62,000 nucleotides of DNA from NCBI GenBank assembly GCA_014529385.2, contig CM043958.1:88553025-88615024 (forward strand), given 5' to 3'. Source of the stretch: Adiantum capillus-veneris. Its lineage: Eukaryota; Streptophyta; Polypodiopsida; Polypodiales; Pteridaceae. The stretch's first letter is position 1; each line of letters begins with the position of its first letter. The notes under the pieces are model-generated. The model was not told where the DNA came from, made no database searches, and saw only the letters and a list, made by a program, of their open reading frames with translations. A program made the position numbers and the translations under genes. Shown piece after piece: positions 40,167 to 53,298 of the stretch.

Positions 40167-41664
40167 ATGCCCTTAAATGATGGACAGACTTGTCAAACAT
40201 TTCATAGGAATTTCAGAGCACTTACCTTCCTTGCTCACTTCCTCAATCGTGGTGTCCATCCGCATTCATATTGGCTTCCATTCGTGCAAGAACCCCCGCC
40301 TGATCGATCTCCTTATTTGGACATTCGAACGTCTTGTGACCTTGCTCACCGCAAGCAGGAAACATAACCCAAATTTCCTTGCTCGTTCTAGAAAAGCAGA
40401 TGATGTATGTTGCCACCTACCACCGCCGGAGCGGTCGGTGTCGTCTTCTTTGATTCTGATTTGCAATCATTCTGACCCAAATTTTTGATTGCGTTGTTTA
40501 CAGCATTCTGATTTGTACTCTGATTTTCGATTGAAATTCTGATTCGATTTGAAAAAATTAATAGGTTGTCTTCTCTGATTATTTGTAAAATTCCCTTTCT
40601 CGGGAAATTCAGTGTTTGTCTGAAAAGGCCTATTCTGTCGCGTTCTATTGCCCGTAGATATAATTCGCTTGGAGTAGGTTGTTGCGGCTCTCTCATACCT
40701 ACTCAACACCTCTCTCATAATTTTTCGGCCTTCGCAATAGCATCCAAAAAAATCGGTAGCCCCCCGCACCCCATTGACTTGATAATACAAATCTTTAACA
40801 CAGTCCTTCGATAAATTTGTTTGTCAAGGCCTCTCCTTCTACTTCCAGGTGCATACTTGTGAAGTCGCATAAACTTCTCCTTATATTCATGTACAATAAG
40901 ACTTGGCTCGTCCTCAGGTTGCTGCTGGCTAAACTTGTAAAACTCTATCTTTTTAATATTTATCCATTTCATAGTGTGGAGAACAGTACCTTTTATACGC
41001 TTGCGTTTTAAATTCCTCCCCAAGTGATTGGAGTAACCTTTGTTCGTTAATTAAGTAGGTATTTTTTCCCACCAAAGCTTTGCGGTTTTGTCGAAGATGA
41101 ACAACTGCAAAAACCTTTGCTTTTGCTTCTTCAGAGAACTTCTTCAATGCAAAAATAAAATCTTATAAACTCTTCAATCAATGCTGGAGATCTTTGCCAG
41201 TTTTTCCTCCTCTTTCAGATCGATGCGAATTAAAAATCGTTAATCTTTGCCTTCTTGAAGACTTGTTGTAGAGCTGCCCTTTCAGAATCTTCATCTGCAT
41301 CTTCTTCATCCCGTCTCCTTCTTCGTCCTCTCCTTTCATTAGTTTTTGCTTTGTCGTCATCCCGTTCTCTTTCGTGTTGACGACCTCGACGTCCATCACC
41401 ACTGTTCCCACCATCATCGTTTCCATCATCACCACCATCACCACCGCCAGGTGCCCCAGCACCGACACGTTGGTTATTGTTTACTGGTGGAATAGCATGG
41501 TTTCCGTCTACCTGTTCGTCATTAAGTTCCACATAGATATCAAGGTCTCGTGCTACCTTGCCTCGCAGAGCCTCAGCACGCTCCCGATTTGAAATTTCCA
41601 CATCTTCTCGTAGTTGCCGAATCAGGTCTTCTTGCTCCTTTATCTTCTTCTCGTATCCGTCCAT
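40167..41664 (-). pseudogene. Gypsy-3 gag, decayed
   Basis: Likely ATG 41664-41662, 20 bases inside the primer site (MDGYEKKIKEQEDLIRQLRE, a coiled coil). Acidic/Gly and Arg/Asp-rich tracts follow to TAG near 41230. Shifted frames continue with KKFSEEAKAKVFAVVHLRQN, SLGEEFKTQAYKR, and HEYKEKFMRLHKYAPG (retroviral-type gag core), then a basic region and a degraded knuckle near 40330-40370. Confidence 0.75.
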
Positions 41665-41683
41665 GTCCAGAATCAACCGCCTC

Positions 41684-41695
41684 GCTCTGATACCA
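41684..41695 (-). other. Gypsy-3 primer binding site
   Basis: TGGTATCAGAGC on the minus strand, two bases after the LTR end CTTGTGACA. Confidence 0.9.
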
Positions 41696-41697
41696 AT

Positions 41698-42725
41698 TGT
41701 CACAAGAACAGAATAATAGAGCTAGACAGCAAAAGATAGAGAAAGAGATCTTTGTATTGATAGAGTTTGATACAACAGAGGAGCAATAAAATAGAGTTTG
41801 ATACAACAGAGGAGCAATAAAAAGAACAGAATAATAGAGCTAGACAGCAAAAGATAGAGAAAGAGATCTTTGTATTGATAGAGTTTGATACAACAAAGGA
41901 GCAATAAAATATATGGGCGCACTCCGTTGTACGGAGCTCGAACCTCCCGACCACCCCCGAGCTTCAGCTCGCTTGCATGCAGCGTCTCACTCGCACTCGC
42001 ACTTGCACTTGTACTTGTAGAAGAAGAGATCGGTGAAGGATCCCCAAAACGCACCACCCGTCTTTCTATTCCGATTTTTCCTCCAAAAGCATGCGACCTC
42101 TCAAAATAGCCGCTTTTTTATTTTTGGCGTTCGGTCGACTCGACTTGCGCGCCCCCTAAACCTGCGAAAATAAGGTAAGAACGTGATCGCGAAGCGATCC
42201 GTAAAGGTTAGATTTTTTAAACTTTTTTTTTTCAGTTGTCTTCGACTGAACATAACTCCCAAACGGAGCCAAAACAGCCCAAGTCCGTCTCACACAATCT
42301 TGTTGCCCTCGTTGTGCTCTTCAACAGCTATGTGATGGAAAATTTCCATAGCCTGCTCTGATTTGCTAAAAATCAACCTGCAAAACAACATTTTCTACAA
42401 AAACGATGCAAAAACAGAAAATCCCATTTTTTTCTTAATCTTTGGCCCTCAACGAGCATCAAAACATCAAAATCTCTAAAGACTCAGAGAACCAAAGTTG
42501 TTCCTTATAACACAGGCTTCGATCGCTTCATACACCACTTTTTCAAAATCCCACGTTAACACCTTCAAAAATGCTCCAGAAAGTGTCTTCCGGATCAAAA
42601 AAATTTTATTGGACGAAAACAATCCACACATCCTTCTACACAGTGGACTAACTTTAAAACGACCAAAACTTCCTAGAAAAACAAAATTTATTGCTAAAAC
42701 ACCTCAAAATCAAGTCTTGTTAACA
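41698..42725 (-). repeat. Gypsy-3 5' LTR with internal tandem duplication
   Basis: On the minus strand it starts TGTTAACAAGACTTG and ends CTTGTGACA. Near its 3' end a ~118-bp unit is repeated (about 41703-41820 and 41821-41910), and a 31-bp piece (TAGAGTTTGATACAACAGAG...) occurs three times. No 3' LTR is present for comparison. Confidence 0.75.
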
Positions 42726-44162
<1,437 letters not shown>

Positions 44163-44261
44163 TGCTCTCCCCTTCTTGGGGTATGGTTCTCGCGGTCGCG
44201 GTTTCGAAAATCGGCTGTCATTAGCCCTCCCGTCTGGCTAGAGGCATTCATGCTTCTAGCC

Positions 44262-45428
44262 CTACCTCTGATTCCTTAGTCGTGGAGTTGGAGGGTTCTC
44301 CTGTTCTGGAATATCTAGCATGAGCTCTGGATCAAACCTAAGGAAATACCTTTTTAGCTTCCATCCATTGACTCTAGTCTTGTGAATTCTCCCATCTGCT
44401 TCCATCAGCTTATAGCTGCCATTGTCATAGCGCCTTTTGACAATGAATGGTCCTTCCCATCGGGGTTGAAATTTCTTGTCCTTCCTGGTGTCAAATCTGT
44501 TGTCGTATCTCAATACTAAGATTCCTTTTTCCATACCCTTTTCCTTAAGCCCTTGATTGAAGGTGAGCCGGCGTCGCTCTGCCTGTGCTGCATAGTGATT
44601 GATTGCATCTTCCCTATCTAGTTGGAGCCTTTCCAGATCCAAGATGTGGTTGCAGAGATTTACAATTGGGCGCTGTAATTGGCTAGCCATGACTCGTAAG
44701 CTGGCTATCTGTACCTCAATGGGTAGAATTGCCTCCTTTCCGTAAACTAGATGGAAAGGGGTGAAACCTAATGATGTTCAGAACGTCGTTCAGTAGGCCC
44801 ATAGAGCGGCCATGAGATGTTTATCCCAGTCTCCTATGTGGTTATTCACCTGCTTTGTGATGATTTTGCAGATCATTCCGTTTACCTTTTCTACTGGGCC
44901 ATTACACTATGGATAGTATGGTGTGGAATGTCGACGTGTAATGCCTAAATTTTTCATCAGTTCTCCCACCAGATCGCCTTTGAAACCTGGTCCCCTATCT
45001 GATATTATCTCAAGAGGAGTGCCAAAACCGCAACAGATGTGCTCAAATATGAACTTTGCTACCTCTTGGGCTGTAATGCGAGTGGTGGTTGCTGCTTGTG
45101 CCCATCGGGTCATGTAGTCTACATCAACTAGAATGTATAGTTTTCCTGATTGGGCCCTTGGTAGAGGACCGATTGCATCTATTCCCCATTTTTCAAATGG
45201 ACCATATGAGATTATAGGAGTTTGTGGCTCATAGGTTAGTGTGCGATCACTAGCCACTTGACAGGCCTTGCATGTTTTACACCAATGATGTACATCCCTG
45301 TTTAGACTAGGCCAACAGTATCCTGCCTGTAGAATCTTCCTACTGGTGATATCTAAAGCAAAATGACCGCCACAGACACCATCATGGAAACTTGAAATTA
45401 CCTCTGTGATCTCACTGGAGGTTAGCAT
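44262..45428 (-). pseudogene. Gypsy-2(-) integrase
   Basis: The integrase would insert element DNA into the genome. Zinc-binding HHCC segment (HDGVCGGHF ... HHWCKTCKACQ), core with the first Asp in WGIDAIGPLP, second in IISDRGPGF, and Glu in GPVEKVNG. A TAG at 44909-44907 replaces the usual Gln of YYPQCNG (C to T), and further stops lie near 44780. The C-terminal frame (44690-44262) has RWEGPFIVKRRYDNGSYKL and a final basic stretch. Confidence 0.9.
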
Positions 45429-45545
45429 TCGCCTAAGAATATGATTCTTGCCCTTACAATAAAAGTGTTCGTTTACAAGGCGGTATCTTGTAGCCTTCCT
45501 TACTAGCCACTATTTCAGGCCTTTAGTGTACCCTTTCGGACATTC

Positions 45546-46052
45546 TCATGTATCTAGAAAGCTAATGATATCAGGCATAGCATCACTACCTTGAAAGAGG
45601 GGTAGTTTCAGTTTGATTGCTCCTACGGTAACGTCTTGTATTCTTTCCTTGGCTCGAGCATCTGCCTCCTGATTTTCTGTCCTGGGGATATTAAATAGTT
45701 GCACTACTTCAAAATTCCTTAAAAGATCCTTAACTTGGCGTAGTTGACCAAGTAAAACTTGATTTTTACAAACCCAAGTGCCGTTTATCTGCTTTATCAG
45801 AAGCAAAGCATTGCCAAACACATTTAGGCGTTGAATCCCTTGCAAAATGCATTGTTCTAACCCAAGAATTAAAGCTGCATACTCTGCTTTGTTGTTGGAG
45901 TGGAAGTGTAATAGCTGCCCGGTGGAGAATACCCTTTCCTGTTGCTCATTGAAAATGACTATGCCAGCTGCTGCAGACTGGTCCATTGTTCTCTTGTATG
46001 CTCTGTCAAAGAAAAGAGAGTGAGATCTTTCTAGCTTAGGACTTTCTACCAT
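45546..46052 (-). pseudogene. Gypsy-2(-) archaeal-type RNase H (aRNH)
   Basis: A 168-codon open stretch holds a second, cellular-like RNase H: first Asp in LFFDRAYKRTMDQSAAAGIVI, Glu in HSNNKAEYAALILGLEQC, last Asp in NIPRTENQEADARAKE. The third catalytic place reads VFGNALLLIKQ, where related proteins have GD, so this copy has Asp to Asn. This domain removes template RNA in Tat-clade elements. It sits between the first RNase H and integrase. Confidence 0.85.
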
Positions 46053-46097
46053 TGGTGTCTATTCTTTTGCTTCCGTGTTGACCTTCAGCTTCTTCTC

Positions 46098-46537
46098 ATA
46101 GTGGTGATAAGTAAGAATACCCGCTAGACTGGCCCTGGTGGAGTTTTCTACTTGCATGGTGTAGTCAAACTCTTGTAATCTAACCAGCCATTTAGAGATC
46201 CTAGATGAGACATCCATGTGTCACATTACATACGAAAAAACCTCCTCCATTATCAGAATTACAAAGGGTCTAGGTAGTAGATAGGAGCGGAACGTTGTGG
46301 TAGCAAACATTAGTGTGAGCACCATGTGTTCTACTGTGGTGAATCCCTTTTCTAATGGGGTCATGAAACGAGTAGAAAAGTAGATAGGATTCATGAAAGA
46401 AGTTTGGGGGTCCTTTTGCATTAGTACGCCTCCAAGTGTATCACTTCCTACACTGGGGTTCACATAGAATGGCTCACCCCACTTGGGGGGTGAAATGGTG
46501 GGGAGCGTGGCTAGGATTTGCTTCACCTCGGTAAATT
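46098..46537 (-). pseudogene. Gypsy-2(-) first RNase H, lacking catalytic residues
   Basis: The segment aligns in order with the Ty3/Gypsy RNase H (FYVNPSVGSDTLGGVLMQKD; EKGFTTVEHMVLTLMFATT; YLLPRPFVILIMEEVF; RLQEFDYTMQ). CDAS is replaced by VNPS, TDH by MEE, and ADALSR by ASLAG. The plus copy shows the same changes, so they are a family trait rather than decay. It may serve as a connection domain. Confidence 0.8.
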
Positions 46538-46542
46538 GCTGC

Positions 46543-47196
46543 TAAACACGGCTCTCACCCATGCTGTCAATGCACACAAGCCGGGTTACAAGCAGCAAAA
46601 TATATGCTTGAGGCTTGGCCTCTCACCATGAAAACTGCAAGAAGAGACTCCCATAACCAAGAAACTCCCCACACACACTCAAGGTATGAAGCAATGGCTA
46701 TGGCACACAGAAAACCATCATCCCCATCATCCTCACTCTCTCCCTCACATTCCATGGATATGGCAAGAAAGCACGCAGAGAAGAGAGAAGCAAGAGTTGT
46801 GCCAATGCAAGAGAGTTTGAAAGATCCGTGAGAGAGGTTGATAAAGGAAGAGAGAGGTTCCAACTTCCTCAACCACCCTTCACACGGCTCCTCTCCTTTC
46901 CATTTTCTTTCTTGATATTCAAATTTTGAAATGAGTACAATATTGGCTGAGGTCTTTGACCTTTCATGTTGCAACTAAAAAAGAACTCCTAAAACCCTTC
47001 AATTTTTGAGATACACATGTACATGTTGGACATGGCATTTTATATTTTGCGGACCCGCTAAATATGCCAAGTCATATTACATCACATTTTACAATGGAAA
47101 GATCAATTTTATGAACGGTCGTAGCCAAAATGCTAAAGGTTTGCCGATGTAGTCCATAAAAATGTGCCAAAGTGCACAAAATACTAGGCGTCATCA
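46543..47196 (-). repeat. 3' LTR of the 3.2-kb element
   Basis: 654 bases, about 97% like 49117-49770 by eye. Its outer end reads TTTA where the other copy has TTCA. Confidence 0.9.
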
Positions 47197-48890
47197 TTTC
47201 TCCCACACTTGAATGCGAAGTGTCCTCATGAGCAAGCTTGATGAAGAATCCACTATTCAGCTTCACTTTGTTGAACATCACTCAAACCCAAAGTCACAAT
47301 CACTCATCTCCCACACTTAACTCAAAGACACATCTCTTACTCACACTCTCATAAAATCACTCACACTTCTTCTCTCACACTCACTTAAACTAACACCTAC
47401 AAAATGATAGGGTTCCCTCACCAACCCAACACACGAAAACACCTAACACTCAAATGAGAAATCAATAAAAACACCCACAATGTAACCCAAAAATTTCCCA
47501 GCAAAAAGATATTATAATGAAGCTCGCCCTCATAAATGATATCACTTAGAAGCACTCCACCCGGATATTTGTAGTAAATGTATCTCTCAAATAGAAAAGC
47601 TTATTATTGATTAAAGTGAAAATAAAACTTGGATTTTTTATTTATTTTTTTAAAAGCCAAAGCTTTGACCTTGAATGTGTGCGAAAAGACTCCTTGGCCA
47701 TGGAAAGTCTTGCTCTGCTAAAACTTTTGTCCTTGCAGAGAAAAATTATTAGGGCGTAAGGTTTTCTTTAGCATTCTAGAACTACGATTGCCCAAAAACA
47801 TTTACGTCTCTGTCTGTAAAACCTGAAGATGACGTTGGCATCAAAAACCTTCAAAGAGAAACTTGGCAAAAGAGAAACTCCTTTAATGCTCTGTCGAATT
47901 TGGAATCGTACAGCTGGACCCTCTCTTCCTCCTGTTCATCTTCACCCGACGCTTGCTATTGTGTAAGCTGCAGGGCGTCTACGAGAAAACCATGGGCTCT
48001 TCAACCACATCCGCCACTGCTTCTATTTGTGGAACGTCGCCATCGCCTGCCACCTCCCTTAATTTCCTGCATCTAAACAACACCTCTGCCCTCATACCCA
48101 ACGCTGCTTTACTGTTGCCGCTTGGCTTTCACCCATCTTCTTGACAATATTCTTACTCTCTAGCTCCCATTACGACCATCGATCTACAGCTGATCACGTC
48201 CCCTGTCATCTGAAGCCCTCTAACTGCTTGTGGCAGCATTCACCTCTGATGGAAACCTCCGCGCTCAGTCTTGCAGTCCTCATCCGCCATCTGCTTCTTC
48301 ACCCACATTCTTGCTGGTTCACTCGCAGACATCTGCTTCGACACTTGCCGTCTACCACATCCGCTCTGCTTCACCCCCATTCGGCTCTGCAAACAATTTC
48401 CTACATTTCTTCTACTTCTCCTTGCTCTTTCCCACTGTCTGCACACCAAACCCCTTCTTTCTCTGCTTCCATTAGCCCCTCTCCTCTGGTGAAAACCTGC
48501 AACACTCTCGGCTCCTGCTATCTTCATCCTCCATCTTCTTGCCCCACAATAGCAACACGCTGCGCCTGAACACTTCATCATGAACCTCATGTATGCCTCC
48601 TTTCCCATCGACTCCAAGCCCTCGGCCTGCTGCAATCACGTCACAAGACTGTCTCCTCTTCTGTTGACTGCTCCTATACACCTACTAGAGGTAAGTTCCC
48701 ATAGAACCATGTCTGAAGAACCCCATCCACCTCCTCCATTGAGGTTCAAGAATATCAAACCAGGGCAGCCATGCAGTAGACCAAGCTGGTGACTTCTATG
48801 TCACAGACTTCATCAGCATTCACAAGAAGATTTAGAAATTTTCTCATGTAGGAAAACTGAGTCTTTCAGTGTTTTTCATACCATGCATAA
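47197..48890 (-). other. Interior of the 3.2-kb non-autonomous element
   Basis: AC/CT-rich sequence next to the 3' LTR and a mixed stretch at 47900-48800 with overlapping frames up to 142 codons on both strands. None shows a known motif, and I treat none as a gene. Confidence 0.6.
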
Positions 48891-49013
48891 CATCATGAGC
48901 TTCTGCTCGAGAGGCACCGCATACATAGCTAGGTGCGATTGGGGGCAGGGGACCCCGGCCCCCAATCGTACCTAGCTAGGTATGTGGCGCCTCCCTCACA
49001 GAAGCTCCTGATG
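48891..49013. repeat. 123-bp hairpin near the primer site of the 3.2-kb element
   Basis: Arms 48891-48946 and 48958-49013 pair over 56 positions with 47 matches (CTAGCTAGGT and CGATTGGGGGC are near the apex). The 11-base loop AGGGGACCCCG is itself palindromic. On the element strand it lies about 80 bases after the primer site. Confidence 0.9.
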
Positions 49014-49096
49014 TTGACACAATGTGGGAAATATTCTGAGAATTTGTCCAAAACTTTCTACACAGCCAACATAATGCAGCTTCCATGGTTACCTTG

Positions 49097-49114
49097 TCGC
49101 GGCAACGGAACCAA
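49097..49114 (-). other. Primer binding site of the 3.2-kb element
   Basis: TGGTTCCGTTGCCGCGAC on the minus strand follows the 5' LTR after a few bases. It resembles the Tat-type site at 13906. Confidence 0.7.
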
Positions 49115-49116
49115 AA

Positions 49117-49770
49117 TGAACACGGCTCTCACCCATGCTGTCAATGCACACAAGCCGGGTTACAAGCAGCAAAATATATGCTTGAGGCTTGGCCTCTCAC
49201 CATGAAAACTGCAAGAAGAGACTCCCATAACCAAGAAACTCCCCACACACACTCAAGCTATCAAGCAATGGCTATGGCACACAGAAAACCATCATCCCCA
49301 TCATCCTCACTCTCTCCCTCACCTTCCATGGATATGGCAAGAAAGCACGCAGAGAAGAGAGAAGCAAGAGTTGTGACAATGCAAGAGAGTATGAAAGATC
49401 CGGAAGAGAGGGTGATAAAAGAAGAGAGAGGTTCCAACTTCCTCAACCACCCTTCACAAGGCTCCTCTCCTTTCCCTTTTCTTTCTTGATATTCAAAATT
49501 TGAAATGAGTACAATATTGGCTAAGGTCTTTGACCTTTCATGTTGCAACTAAAAAAGAACTCCTAAAACCCTTCTATTTTTGAGATACACATGTACATGT
49601 TGGACATGGCATTTTATATTTTGATGACCCGCTAAATATGCCAAGTCAAATTACATCATATTTTACAATGGAAAGATCAATTTTATGAACGGTTGTAGCC
49701 AAAATGCTAAAGGTTTGCCGATGTAGCCCATAAAAATGTGCTAAAGTGCACAAAATATTAGGCGTCATCA
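49117..49770 (-). repeat. 5' LTR of the 3.2-kb element
   Basis: 654 bases, TGATGACGCC...GTTCA on the minus strand. Confidence 0.9.
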
Positions 49771-49775
49771 GTTGC

Positions 49776-50797
49776 TCATTTTCTTCACTCCATGAGAAGA
49801 CAACCCTCTGGGTGACTTGTTGTAGAGGGAGAACCACTTGAGATAGCAAATGGATGAACCTGCTTAAGTATCTTACCTTCTGAAGGAAAGAAACCAACTG
49901 CTTAGCTGTGGTGGGTGATGATAAAGATACCAGAGCTTGAATCTTGCTAGGGTCAGTCTCAATCCCTTTTGCTAAAATTACATGACCAAGGAGAGTGATT
50001 TTGCTTTCACCAATGTGACACTTATCCATGATGAGCTGGCCACCCAAGGTTTGCAGCCTAGTCAGGCCATCATAGACTTTGCTGAAATGGAGGGAGCGTG
50101 AACTATAGATGCAAAAATCATCTATGAAGACTCGTATTGACGTTAGTATGGTTGGAAGACAAAGGTCACATAGCACTGGAATGTGGCCGGAGTGTTGGTG
50201 AGGCCAAAAGGCATCACTCTGTAAGCAAAGCATCCCCAAGGTGTTATGAAAGTTGTCTTTTTCTGGTCTTGTTCCGCAATGCTAATCTGAAAGTATCCTG
50301 AGTAGCCATCACATACTGTGTAGCGTTCATGACCTGCCACTTCATTGAGAATTTCATCTTGGAATGGGAGGGGAAAGTGATCCCTCTTTGTAGCTGCATT
50401 GAGAGGTTTATAGTCCACACAGACTCTCCACTTGCCATTCTTCTTTGGTGTGACTACTATTGGAGCGACCCATTCTGAGTCTTCGACGGGGTAGATGAAG
50501 CCTACCTGCAGCAAGTTCCTCACTTCTTTGAGTAGTGCCTCTTGTTGGATTACTCCAAGTCTTCTGAGCTTTTGCACTACGGGTTTACTTCCTTTTTTGA
50601 GTTTTATGTGGTGTTGTACTACTATGATTCCTGTGATCTTATCATAACCATCAATGACCAATGTAGTGAAGTTACCTAGCATGGAGACATAGTCCTTCCT
50701 CTCCTCATCGATTAACTCATTGGAGAGCATCCGATGTAACTTACTTGTATCCTCTAAGGATTGTGTACCTGATGGTTCTTCTCGGTTTTTCAGGGGT
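49776..50797 (-). pseudogene. Gypsy-2(-) reverse transcriptase
   Basis: Two overlapping frames (50730-50143 and 50239-49776) split by one indel near 50150-50160. Motifs: SEWVAPIVVTPKKNGKWRVC, VDYKPLNAATKRD, MPFGLTNTPATFQ, VFIDDFCIYSS and LLGHVILAKGIETDPSK. It ends at the insertion of the 3.2-kb element; its RNase H continues at 46537. Confidence 0.92.
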
Positions 50798-51256
50798 CAT
50801 TAGGAAAATTTTGAACTCATTTTTGGACCTTTTAAGAGTGCCACATCATCAAAGTTGTACAAAAGAAAGCAACCCTGTAGACCCCTCTAAATATTGCTTA
50901 GAACCCATGATATGACCTATCATTGGAAAGTTCTTGAAAAATGGATTCTAAAGAGCCAAGGTACGAAAAGTTTGGATGAATTCTATGAAAGTTATGCCAA
51001 TTTTTTTCAATCAGCTAGGTTTTGTTACCGTTACAATAATCTAAAATCACCTTTTTCTAGATCTACATGAAGGCAATGTCCGATACGTACATGCTATATA
51101 TCAATAGATAGCATTTGAAGAGTAGATTCTAAATATCCAACCTCCGACAAGGTTGGATCTTATTTGCAAAAAAATTACCGATCCCCACTTTTTGAAAGCT
51201 ATGCCACATCAACACTTCTTACAAGGCCCATTTTTTAGTCCAAATTTTTCCTAATG
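50798..51256. mobile_element. 459-bp MITE-like element in Gypsy-2(-)
   Basis: The ends are CATTAGGAAAATTTTGAACT and, inverted, CATTAGGAAAAATTTGGACT; similarity continues for about 29 bases. The plus copy of Gypsy-2 lacks the segment. AT-rich, no coding frame. A target duplication is not clear. Confidence 0.8.
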
Positions 51257-52115
51257 GCTTCAGATTGTGTCAATCTTTTTGGGCTTTAAGGATGACCCCC
51301 ATCACTTCGATGCTACTGTCACTTGCTTCAGTTGTTGTTGTCTCTTCTCCTGAGGTGGACGAATAGTCACTGGTGGACTTATCCTCTGAAGCCTCCAAGA
51401 TCATGTTGCGTTGCTTCCCAGTCCTCATGTCGTAGAATATGGACTTCCCTTTAGCGTCCTTCATCTGGATCATTCCGGTACTCCAGTCTTGCTTCGCTTC
51501 CATAGCCATGAGCCAGTGTCTCCCAAGAATGCTAGGGTAGACCTCCCCTTTGTGTGGCATGACAAAGATGTCTACCTCCACTTCTGTATTGAATGCCTTT
51601 ACTTTGACCGCATTCACAATGCCTACACATTTCACTCTTACATTATTTGTCATTTTGTCTTGGCAGGGTGCCGGCCTACTCCCTTCTAGACCTAGATGGT
51701 GCATCATTCTTTCACTCATGACGCATATTTGCACGCCACCATCTATGTAGATGTTTGAGATTCGTTTCCCCTTGATGTGGGCATCCATAGTTGGTAGGAT
51801 GTCGTCGAGATCCCTCCTAGAGATAGCCCCAGCTATCATAGGTCTTGATTTCCTTGTACTTACCATCTTCGTCCATTGCCTCCTCATCCTTGGTGCAAGG
51901 TGGAGTAATTGGGGCCAAGTTATTTTCGGGCCCTGCATCAACACATCCTGAACTGAGTCATAGGGTTTAGCATACTCACCTAGTGAAAAATCCACGATGT
52001 CTATCTTCCATCGCGGCTTAGATGCTTGCTTGCTAGACTCGCCTTTCCCTTTCATTTTCTCTTCTTTTTGAGAGGCTTCTTCGTTCCTGGCATGCTTTAC
52101 TCCCATGGTGTCCAC
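51257..52115 (-). pseudogene. Gypsy-2(-) protease region
   Basis: A 281-codon stretch (52115-51270). Basic N-terminus, then a retropepsin-like domain: NIYIDGGVQICVMSERMMHH holds the catalytic Asp (DGG instead of the usual DSG or DTG), and ILGRHWLMAMEAKQDW the C-terminal motif. A Ser/Thr/Glu-rich linker follows. It is open, but gag and RT around it are broken and the MITE follows directly. Confidence 0.82.
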
Positions 52116-52384
52116 TTCTTCTACTTTTCTTTCCCTTTGTGCTTCTCTTGAACTGGTTCCTCTACCTTTGCCTTCCCTTTAGCTTCCAAGCTAATAACAC
52201 TCACCGCTTGGTTTACAGCAGGTGGTGGGGGTAGCGGTGGAATAAGAGGTTGTGGTTGTGATTGTGGTTGTTGTACAGGTGGTTGAAGGATTTGGATCGG
52301 TGGAATCGTCCCTGGTTGCCTGGGTGGTGGTGGTCTTGCCCTTGGCAGAGAGATCTGATTCTGTCTCCCTCCTCTATTGAAATT

Positions 52385-52977
52385 CTACCTTCTTGGATGT
52401 GGGCAGTAGTACATGCCATGGTCGTCTTCCCCGCAATTATAGCAGTGGCACTCTTGGTTTTGTCTCAGCTTCTTGTCTTTAAGGCGGACTACTTCTACTG
52501 CCAACTCATATGTTGCAGGAAACCTTCCCTTCACCTTCTCCTTAAGCGGCAACCACAGGCCAACAATGAAATGGTCCGTCTTTAGGAAATTAGGCGCTCC
52601 TTCACCTTCCTCCAGTGAGGCAACCCATCTCTTCCACAAATCCACAAACTTGGACTCGTAGGTGGTATACTCTAGCAGACTTCCCTGCTTTAATTACATC
52701 GGTGTAGTAGCTGCCATAGCTTCTCTGAGGTTGTGCCTCCACCAAACCTCTTCACAAAAGCAACATGTAACACATCCCATGCATTTTTGGTAGCCTGGGG
52801 AAAAGCATTGTACCAAGACTTGGCCTCTACTTTCATCAGTAGAGGAAAAATTCGAAGCCTTGATGCGTCGTCATCCTTGTTGGAAACCACACAAGCGATG
52901 TCGAAATCATCCAAAAAGTCGGTGGTGACGTCTTCTCCCTTCTTTCCACTGAACGTGGGGAAAGAAACACTTGCCAT
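52385..52977 (-). pseudogene. Gypsy-2(-) gag
   Basis: Start ATG 52977 (MASVSFPTFSGKKGEDV). Capsid-type sequence with WYNAFPQATKNAWDVL and FVKRFGGGTTSEKLW stops near 52690. A shifted frame (52645-52385) has WKRWVASLEEGEGAPNFLK and a complete knuckle CYNCGEDDHGMYYC. Compared with the plus copy a stretch of about 200 bases before the knuckle is missing. Confidence 0.85.
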
Positions 52978-53298
52978 GGTAGTGACTCAGAAAATTACAT
53001 TACATAAGATTAATGACAGTAGCGGCTCATAGCGGCTTTTTACAGGGTTGGGTGAATAGATTAAAACAGGAAAAAGATGGAAACATTGAAGGAGTGGTGG
53101 TAATCCAATATGGGGAGAATGATAGGGTTTGGGGAGCTAAAGATTTCTCCTAGCACCACAACGCCGAACAAATACACAATCTTCTGTTGGTAGAAGATCT
53201 TCCTATCTACATAAATATTCACATGCATATGCTGCAGAAATCTAAACGGGAACGTTGTTGGCCCGCTTTCCATCATGCACAAAGGGTGGAGCACTTAC

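Larger units (their letters stand above)
38278..42725 (-). mobile_element. Gypsy-3: Ty3/Gypsy element, 3' end missing
   Basis: Minus-strand element with 5' LTR (42725-41698), primer site, gag, a heavily decayed stretch and RT-RNase H; integrase and 3' LTR are missing. Its left end abuts Gypsy-2(+) and its right end abuts the cut LTR of Gypsy-2(-). No target duplication is visible. Confidence 0.85.
46543..49770 (-). mobile_element. 3.2-kb non-autonomous LTR element inserted in Gypsy-2(-) RNase H
   Basis: LTRs 49770-49117 (5') and 47196-46543 (3'), 654 bases each, TGATGACGCC...GTGTTCA. Flanks GCTGC (46538-46542) and GTTGC (49771-49775) are a 5-bp target duplication with one change. On the minus strand a purine tract GTGTGGGAGAAA precedes the 3' LTR and a Tat-type primer site follows the 5' LTR. 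The 1.9-kb interior has no protein homology. Confidence 0.9.

Noticed and set aside
48141-48569. 142-codon frame and overlapping frames in the interior of the 3.2-kb LTR element
   Set aside because: No known motif, Ser/His/Pro-biased composition, and equally long frames on the opposite strand.
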